A DNA stretch of 11,642 nucleotides from Candidatus Bathyarchaeota archaeon. Lineage in GTDB: Archaea > Thermoproteota > Bathyarchaeia > Bathyarchaeales > Bathycorpusculaceae. The notes below the pieces were generated by a model. The model searched no databases. It was not told the origin of the DNA and worked only from the letters and a program-made list of their open reading frames with translations. The position numbers and the translations under genes are program-made. The stretch is from the NCBI GenBank assembly GCA_013330975.1, contig DUHG01000001.1, forward strand, positions 8,313 through 19,954, read 5' to 3'. Position 1 is the stretch's first letter. Each line of letters begins with the position of its first letter. Positions 7,175 to 11,642 of the stretch are shown here, in pieces.

Positions 7175-8453
7175 CCAAATTGGCTCCTACAGTATTCAAA
7201 TCATTGAAGAATCTGGGATAAGACTTTTTCACACATTCCGCATTCCGGATGATAGTTTCGCCTTCTGCACCCAATGCGGCAACAGCGCAGGCCATTGCGA
7301 TTCTGTGGTCATTATGTGGATCAATATCCGAGCCGTGCAACTTGCAAGGTCCTTTCACTGTCAGCCCATCCTCATTCGCGATTATGTCGGCGCCCATCTT
7401 TTTCAATTCTATGGTAAGCGAGTCGAGCCTATCGGATTCTTTCAGCCTTAGTCGTTTTGCGCCACTTATCGTCGTGGTGCCCTTTGCAAAGCAGGCAAGG
7501 ACGGTGCAGGGTGGTACGAGGTCGGGCGCGTCTTTAGCGCTAAAGTCTGTGGCTTCCAGCAGGTTACCGTCTCCTTTGATTTCGACTTTGTTTTTGCATA
7601 CTTTTCCTTTGGCTCCCATTTTTTTGAGTATTCCAATTATGGCCTTGTCACCTTGTGCAAGCGAGTAGTCGAGATTGGCAATTGTCACATTCGAATTGGT
7701 TATGGCTGCTGCTGACAAGAGAAATGCGGCTGATGAGAAATCGCCGGGGACAATATCGTCGACCTTTTTGTACTCCTGATCCGAAGGTATGATGATTTTC
7801 TTGTAGTCTTTTGAGGAGTTGATTTTGACGCCATGTTTTGTGAGAATTTGATGTGTTATTCGAACGTAGCTTCTGGATTCGAGGGGCGTTGTTATGGCAA
7901 TTTCTGTATCCTCTCGGGCTAGAGGGCAGGCAAACATAAGCCCTGAAATAAACTGGGAACTTATATCGCCGCGGATGCTTGTTTTGCCTCCTGCGATTCC
8001 TCCGCCTTGGACTGTGATGGATGACTTGCCCTCGGTCTTGTTCACGGCGGTTTCTACGCCAATTTGTTTGAGGCTTTGAAGCAAGGGTTCGATGGGTCTC
8101 TGCTCGAGGGAGCTTCCCATCAGGAAGATTGAAGGTTCAGCTGCGAGAGCTGCAACCGGAATCATGAAGCGCAAAGTAGCCCCTGACTCACCGCAATCTA
8201 TAGGTTCACTTGCCCCTTTCGGGGAAGTGCCTTTTACAATCCAGCATCCTTTTTCTGCATCAACCTTTGCGCCGATTGCCTTGACTGCACGTAATGTCGC
8301 CTCAGTGTCATCTGAAATCAATGGATCAGAAATTCTGGATGTACCCGAAGAAAGCGATGAAGCTATGAGCATTCTCTGCGTGTAGGACTTCGAAGGGGGT
8401 GCGCAAACTTCACCATCCAGGATTTCAGTCTTCTTGACAATAACGTCAATCAT
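7152..8453 (-). CDS. aroA: 3-phosphoshikimate 1-carboxyvinyltransferase (EPSP synthase)
   Basis: Transfers enolpyruvyl from PEP to shikimate-3-phosphate, giving EPSP. 433 aa, two inside-out alpha/beta domains. Seen are the N-terminal PPSKSYTQR (19-27; K22, S23 and R27 bind substrate), CGESGATLRF (87-96), QRPIEPLL (118-125), SSQF (165-168), the catalytic Asp in KDAPDLVPP (D311 equivalent to E. coli D313), RLRLKESDRL (334-343, catalytic E339), DPHNDHRIAMA (378-388) and K410 in KKSYPRFF. All key residues are present. The glycine equivalent to E. coli Gly96 is kept. The start is the ATG 3 nt after the aroK stop, with only a short AGGA close by, so coupling to aroK translation is likely. The 3' end overlaps aroC by 23 nt. 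Confidence 0.96.
   Translation of the reverse strand: MIDVIVKKTEILDGEVCAPPSKSYTQRMLIASSLSSGTSRISDPLISDDTEATLRAVKAIGAKVDAEKGCWIVKGTSPKGASEPIDCGESGATLRFMIPVAALAAEPSIFLMGSSLEQRPIEPLLQSLKQIGVETAVNKTEGKSSITVQGGGIAGGKTSIRGDISSQFISGLMFACPLAREDTEIAITTPLESRSYVRITHQILTKHGVKINSSKDYKKIIIPSDQEYKKVDDIVPGDFSSAAFLLSAAAITNSNVTIANLDYSLAQGDKAIIGILKKMGAKGKVCKNKVEIKGDGNLLEATDFSAKDAPDLVPPCTVLACFAKGTTTISGAKRLRLKESDRLDSLTIELKKMGADIIANEDGLTVKGPCKLHGSDIDPHNDHRIAMACAVAALGAEGETIIRNAECVKKSYPRFFNDLNTVGANLVDRKFDR
7184..7189 (-). promoter_or_regulatory. Shine-Dalgarno site supporting the TTG start of aroC
   Basis: TAGGAG lies inside the 3' end of aroA, 9 nt upstream of the TTG at 7174. Together with the conserved chorismate synthase N-terminus it fixes this rare start codon. 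Confidence 0.6.
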
Positions 8454-8456
8454 TTC

Positions 8457-9329
8457 CTAGGCAACGACCCTTGCTTTTTGGCTATTGAACTGTGCTTCGA
8501 GTACTTTTCCTTCGTGGTTTCGTATGGTTGCTTTTACCGCGTCGAGTTTCGCGGTAGGAACTACCATCGTCACAGCGGGTCCTTTTCCACAGAGTCCTGC
8601 TGCTAATGCACCTGCGGCTAGAGCTTGCTCCGCGACCGAATTGTCGTAGCCTAAGGCTGAGGAGTAAGCAATGCCATTCTGGGTCAGTGCCGTCCAGAGG
8701 TTGCCACTCTGTGCCTCTTGAAAGGCAGCTTTGACGGCGGGTTTAATCCTGGCAAGTCTGTTTACGTCAGTATCTCCAGTGTAGGCTTTTCTTGTTGGAA
8801 CATGTAGCAAAACCGTTAGGCCATCGGGGAGTGGAAAACGTTGAAGGATTTTCCTTTTTTCGTTGTCTGTTACTACCGCTCCGCCGAAATAGGAAGCGCA
8901 AGCGTCGTCAAAAGCACCAGTTACCGTGACTTTGGCATCGAAAGCCGCGTCCACTCCAAGGCTGATAACTGACAGATCTTCAAGATCCTTGGTCAATGCT
9001 GCTACCGTTGCACGGGCAACCGCGTTTGCTGCTGCACTGCTGCTCTTCAGCCCTCTAGCGATAGGAATGTTCGATGAAGTTGTGACTTTGGCACCATATT
9101 GTTTTTCAACGCCAAAGTGCTGGAAAACCCGCGTTACCGTTTTTTCAATTAGCGCAGTTTTCTCTTCTGGATCTGAATTGATACTTCCAGTGATGATTGA
9201 AGCTTCATCTGTTAGTTGCACTTCAGCTTTTGTCCACAAATTTAAGCCAAAAGCAGCTCCTTTGCCCAGAGCAATTGCATTTACGATTGTTGCCGCTCCG
9301 TGGGCTATGGCTCTAGCTCGTCCGCTCAA
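8457..9329 (-). CDS. aroK: Shikimate kinase, archaeal GHMP type
   Basis: ATP-dependent phosphorylation of shikimate at O3 by a GHMP-family kinase, unrelated to the bacterial P-loop AroK. 290 aa. Seen are an N-terminal substrate region (ARAIAHGAATIVNAI, 5-19), the GHMP ATP-binding motif IPIARGLKSSSAAA (88-101), TGAFDDACASYFGG (137-150) with the conserved aspartates, and the C-terminal GHMP motif CGKGPAVT (247-254). The GLKSSSA form of the motif and the position between aroE and aroA identify shikimate rather than homoserine or mevalonate as substrate. The start is a TTG at 9329 overlapping the aroE stop (TTGA), preceded by AGGCGGTG, a 7-of-8 match to AGGAGGTG. No nearby ATG or GTG would keep the N-terminal motif. 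Confidence 0.94.
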   Translation of the reverse strand: MSGRARAIAHGAATIVNAIALGKGAAFGLNLWTKAEVQLTDEASIITGSINSDPEEKTALIEKTVTRVFQHFGVEKQYGAKVTTSSNIPIARGLKSSSAAANAVARATVAALTKDLEDLSVISLGVDAAFDAKVTVTGAFDDACASYFGGAVVTDNEKRKILQRFPLPDGLTVLLHVPTRKAYTGDTDVNRLARIKPAVKAAFQEAQSGNLWTALTQNGIAYSSALGYDNSVAEQALAAGALAAGLCGKGPAVTMVVPTAKLDAVKATIRNHEGKVLEAQFNSQKARVVA

Positions 9330-10192
9330 GCTGCACCGCCTTTGGCTGAAAGCTTGCTCAAGAGAGCGCTTCTCATCACTTCCATCGGTGCTCTACATTG
9401 AGTCCAGATTTCGAATGCTGCCGCTCCCTGGTGGAGCAGCATTTCTACCCCTGTTATGACTTTAGCTCCGACTGCTTTTGCTTCCTGAACAAGCTTGGTC
9501 TCAGTGGGATTGTAGACTATGTCCATTACGCATAGGCTTGTCTTAAGCCAGGAAGGTTTGACTAGACTTTCAAAATAGTTTGGGGCCATGCCCACTGAAG
9601 TTGCGTTGACAAGCACGTCTGAGTCTTGAATCTCCTGCTGGATTCTTTTTGGCGAAAGTTCGTCGCCTACTACTTTTCTTCCGAATGGTTCAAGAAGGCT
9701 GGCTAGTTCGCGCGCTTTCATACCGTCTCGGTTCAGAATGCAGAGTTCTTGAACTTCTTTTGTCAGGGTGAATGCAATTGCTTTGCCTGCGCCGCCGGCT
9801 CCTAGCAATAGCGCCTTTTTTCCTGCTAATTCAAAGCCGCTGTTTTTTAGGGCTCTTGCTGCTCCAATTCCATCGGTGTTGAATCCTCTGAGCCGTCCAC
9901 GTTGGTTGAGTATCGTGTTGGCTGATCTGAGAAATTTCACAGTAGCGTCTGCCTCGTCAATAAACTCGGTAACGGCATCCTTGTGCGGCATGGTAACGTT
10001 TAATCCGCGGATGCCTAGCGCGCGGGCTCCTTGAAGAGCTTTTTCTACTTCGTCAGGTGTAACTCTGAAAGCAAGAAAAACATAATCAAGTCCCAGATGT
10101 TCAAAGGCTGCATTGTGCATTGTTGGGCTCAGTGTATGTTCTATCGGATCGCCAATTACCGCGAAAACTTCAGTTCTTCCTGATATAACCAT
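9326..10192 (-). CDS. aroE: Shikimate dehydrogenase (NADP+)
   Basis: Reduces 3-dehydroshikimate to shikimate with NADPH. 288 aa. The substrate domain carries IGDPIEHTLSPTMHNAAF (13-30, the shikimate-binding Ser/Thr loop), NVTMPHK (65-71) with catalytic Lys71, SANT (90-93) and NTDG (105-108) with catalytic Asp107. The Rossmann domain carries GAGGAGKA (131-138) and the cofactor-specificity segment NRD (154-156). C-terminal GVEMLLHQGAAAF (248-260) includes the conserved Gln255. The start is the ATG at 10192, 2 nt after the aroD stop, with AGGAG 7 nt upstream. The frame is open further to 10297, but that extension lies inside aroD and encodes nothing like AroE. The NRD in place of the common NRT may affect NADP versus NAD preference. 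Confidence 0.96.
   Translation of the reverse strand: MVISGRTEVFAVIGDPIEHTLSPTMHNAAFEHLGLDYVFLAFRVTPDEVEKALQGARALGIRGLNVTMPHKDAVTEFIDEADATVKFLRSANTILNQRGRLRGFNTDGIGAARALKNSGFELAGKKALLLGAGGAGKAIAFTLTKEVQELCILNRDGMKARELASLLEPFGRKVVGDELSPKRIQQEIQDSDVLVNATSVGMAPNYFESLVKPSWLKTSLCVMDIVYNPTETKLVQEAKAVGAKVITGVEMLLHQGAAAFEIWTQCRAPMEVMRSALLSKLSAKGGAA
9334..9341 (-). promoter_or_regulatory. Shine-Dalgarno site supporting the TTG start of aroK
   Basis: AGGCGGTG within the last codons of aroE matches AGGAGGTG at 7 of 8 positions and ends 4 nt before the TTG at 9329. Confidence 0.5.
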
Positions 10193-10194
10193 TC

Positions 10195-10875
10195 CTAGAC
10201 TCCTAAAAGCTTGTAGGCGCTTCTCATTTCCTCGATAGTCATCTGTCCCGAAGCCGTTTCGTTTCCGCTTTCCATAGCAGCGAAGGTGAATGCACATCCG
10301 AACAATGGCGACAAAAGCCTAGAAACTCTACCGGCTTTACCCATGGCGAAGCAAACAACGTTCCCTCTCTTGCTGGCGGCTGAGCAGAAACTAAGTAGCG
10401 CCAAATTGTCTTCAAATCGTTTGGCGGTTGTGACGATTTTGCAGATATCTGCGCCGCAGGCAATTTCGCGTTCAAGCACACTGTGCAGCTCTGGCAGTTT
10501 CATGGTTCCTTCAAAGTCATGGAAAGAAATAATTAGTTCTGCGCCGAGGTCGTTGACCTGGGTGGTAAATTCTTTTAGGTTTGAGGCTGACAATTCGATA
10601 TCAACGTAGTTGAACCCAGTTTTGGCTGCAGTGAGCAAGATTTTTTTTTGCTCATTTTCAGTTCCTTTGAAGTTGCCGTGGCAGCTTAGGAGCTTGTTTG
10701 TGGCTATTTTCGTCGTTTTTCCGTACGAGGCCAAATCGGCAAGTCTGTCATGCTTGTCAAGCTTGTCCAGCCTCACTTCGATGAGGTCTGCTTTCAACTC
10801 TTCTGCTTTCTCAATCAGCTTCAGCGCTTCTGCTGATGTTTTTGGAAGAACAGAAACGCAGACCCGCACTTTCAT
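10195..10875 (-). CDS. aroD: 3-dehydroquinate dehydratase, type I
   Basis: Class I, Schiff-base-forming TIM-barrel enzyme that dehydrates 3-dehydroquinate to 3-dehydroshikimate. 226 aa, normal for archaeal AroD. Seen are EVRLD (33-37; E33 and R35 bind substrate), the catalytic His119 in SFHDFEGT, the Schiff-base Lys145 in CKIVTTA, GKAGRVSR (179-186, R186) and Q211 in ASGQ. Two departures from the well-known bacterial enzymes: the position of S. enterica Arg82 appears to be Lys61 (TNKLL), and the SAPGQ end motif reads TASGQ. The catalytic His/Lys pair is intact, so it is probably active. The ATG overlaps the aroB' stop (ATGA), with an excellent AAGGTGAT 6 nt upstream. A run of nine A sits in the coding strand at codons for Gln-Lys-Lys-Ile. 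Confidence 0.93.
   Translation of the reverse strand: MKVRVCVSVLPKTSAEALKLIEKAEELKADLIEVRLDKLDKHDRLADLASYGKTTKIATNKLLSCHGNFKGTENEQKKILLTAAKTGFNYVDIELSASNLKEFTTQVNDLGAELIISFHDFEGTMKLPELHSVLEREIACGADICKIVTTAKRFEDNLALLSFCSAASKRGNVVCFAMGKAGRVSRLLSPLFGCAFTFAAMESGNETASGQMTIEEMRSAYKLLGV
10200..10204 (-). promoter_or_regulatory. Shine-Dalgarno site of aroE
   Basis: AGGAG in the final codons of aroD, 7 nt before the ATG at 10192. It fixes that start against the longer open frame that overlaps aroD. Confidence 0.6.
10632..10654. repeat. A9/T9 tract flanked by a 7-bp inverted repeat inside aroD
   Basis: TGAGCAA (10632-10638) and TTGCTCA (10648-10654) form a perfect 7-bp inverted repeat around a spacer that includes most of a T9 run on the + strand (10641-10649), which is A9 on the aroD coding strand. 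The reading frame continues normally through it. It could favour slippage, or stop antisense transcription on the + strand; both are inference. Confidence 0.5.
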
Positions 10876-11642
10876 TTTTCAATCACCTTTTCTTCAGGCA
10901 CGGATACGCCGAAATGTCGGCCTCCTTGTGCTGTAACGTGGACTAAAACTTCGTCGCCAACTTCTAGCTCCGTGACTGACTTCGACGCTGTCGGGGTTAC
11001 AAGCCAGATGGTTTCCGCGTTCTGTAGTATCGCTTTTAATTTCTTTCCTCCAGCTTCAGCTTCGATCAGCATTAGGGGTCTAAACTCGATTTTTGCTCTA
11101 CCCACGTTTGTGGTTCTTACGTTTCCTTGCCTGTCAACGATAAGGACTTCGTCTCCCGCTTTCAGCTCAGAAAGATAACGCGTGTTTTGCATGGACGCTA
11201 GCGTGTATAATGGGAGCGAACCAGCGTTGACTCTGAATGGACGCGCTTGCACGTACGGGTTCTCGTGGACTTCTGCTTCGATCAGAAAGAGACCAGACGA
11301 TTGGCTCCCGACAAGGATGCCTTCGCCCTCCTGCATCAGGTCACATGTGTCCACGCAAACTCTGGCGCCCGTTCCTATCTGCTTGATGGCAGTGATTTTG
11401 CCTGTGGCTAACGCTATTGTCGTGTTTTCTCTCTTAACGGCAGCGACGGCTTTGGCGAGTTCGGTTACGTCAGTGGTCCTGAGAAGGACCCCATCTGTTC
11501 CCAGCTCCAATGTTTCCAGCATTAGGCGTGCATCTTCGGCTTTTGACACTTCTGCGATTAGTTTTGTTTTGCCGCGGGTTTTTGCTATAATGTTTTCCAA
11601 TGGGATGACACGCCAGTCGCGGCAGTTGATTATGACGTAGTC
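10872..11642 (-). CDS. aroB': 3-dehydroquinate synthase II (5' partial)
   Basis: Archaeal NAD-dependent enzyme that oxidatively deaminates and cyclises 2-amino-3,7-dideoxy-D-threo-hept-6-ulosonate to 3-dehydroquinate, replacing DAHP synthase/AroB chemistry. 256 residues are visible. The frame is open to the window edge, and the first visible residues, DYVIINCRDWRVIPLENIIA, match the family, so the TTG at 11600 is an internal Leu. About 80-120 N-terminal residues are missing compared with full-length members. Seen are the RVCVDTC motif (nt about 11341-11363), GEGILVGSQSSGLFLIE, RPFRVNAG (nt about 11220-11243), RYLSELKAGDEV and the C-terminal GGRHFGV. One oddity: after VNAG the residues are SLPLY where methanogen members have a form like PVHAY, so a usually conserved His seems absent. 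The gene overlaps aroD by 4 nt and is the first visible gene of the aromatic operon. Confidence 0.93.
   Translation of the reverse strand, partial: DYVIINCRDWRVIPLENIIAKTRGKTKLIAEVSKAEDARLMLETLELGTDGVLLRTTDVTELAKAVAAVKRENTTIALATGKITAIKQIGTGARVCVDTCDLMQEGEGILVGSQSSGLFLIEAEVHENPYVQARPFRVNAGSLPLYTLASMQNTRYLSELKAGDEVLIVDRQGNVRTTNVGRAKIEFRPLMLIEAEAGGKKLKAILQNAETIWLVTPTASKSVTELEVGDEVLVHVTAQGGRHFGVSVPEEKVIEK
10882..10889 (-). promoter_or_regulatory. Strong Shine-Dalgarno site of aroD
   Basis: AAGGTGAT in the last codons of aroB', 6 nt before the aroD ATG at 10875. This is one of the best matches to the 16S tail among the junctions here. Confidence 0.65.

Noticed and set aside
10193..10297. Longer aroE that overlaps aroD by about 100 nt
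   Set aside because: The 35 extra residues are out-of-frame aroD sequence; the ATG at 10192 has a proper AGGAG at 7 nt and matches the family N-terminus.
11598..11600. TTG as the start of a 242-aa dehydroquinate synthase II
   Set aside because: The frame continues to the window edge with residues typical of the family (CRDWRVIP before LEN), so the codon is an internal Leu and the gene is cut by the window.
1..11642. Mobile elements, CRISPR arrays, tRNA or rRNA genes, defence genes, biosynthetic novelty outside amino-acid pathways
   Set aside because: Every stretch is explained by 13 housekeeping amino-acid genes with at most 11 nt between them. No repeats of array type, no transposase or integrase motifs and no RNA gene signatures were seen.

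Overview
The window reads as chromosomal DNA from an archaeon. The shikimate pathway is built from the archaeal enzyme set: 3-dehydroquinate synthase II instead of the bacterial AroB, and a GHMP-fold shikimate kinase instead of the P-loop AroK. Purine-rich Shine-Dalgarno sites matching an archaeal/bacterial 16S tail, free use of GTG and TTG starts, and extreme gene packing fit this. A TACK-lineage archaeon (for example Bathyarchaeia) is my best guess, but that is inference from protein flavour only. The two end genes run off the window; everything between them is intact.

Left part, + strand (1-3823): leuD (5' end missing), leuB, leuA and pheA, joined by overlaps or gaps of -4 to +7 nt, so almost certainly one transcript that starts left of the window. 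leuA, leuD (with an unseen leuC) and leuB make the 2-ketoisocaproate precursor of leucine. pheA (prephenate dehydratase with an ACT domain) makes phenylpyruvate and is attached to the leucine genes rather than to the aromatic genes.

Right part, - strand (11642-3825): aroB' (5' end missing), aroD, aroE, aroK, aroA, aroC, aroQ, aspC-like aminotransferase, tyrA. Gaps range from a 23-nt overlap to 11 nt. Read in the direction of transcription the genes follow the biochemical order exactly: dehydroquinate, dehydroshikimate, shikimate, shikimate-3-phosphate, EPSP, chorismate, prephenate, then the transaminase and the tyrosine-branch dehydrogenase. The first step (making the aminodeoxyheptulosonate substrate of AroB') must be encoded elsewhere, probably just right of the window.

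The two transcripts meet tail to tail: the stop codons of pheA and tyrA are 1 nt apart and sit in the loop of a perfect 8-bp inverted repeat. These two enzymes compete for prephenate, so all genes taking chorismate to phenylalanine and tyrosine precursors are adjacent although split between strands.

No mobile element, CRISPR array, tRNA or rRNA was seen, and there is no non-coding stretch longer than 11 nt. Nothing here looks like a wholly new system. The points worth a second look are the pathway-colinear order, the convergent junction, the placement of pheA, and a few active-site deviations (AroD, AroB', AroC).
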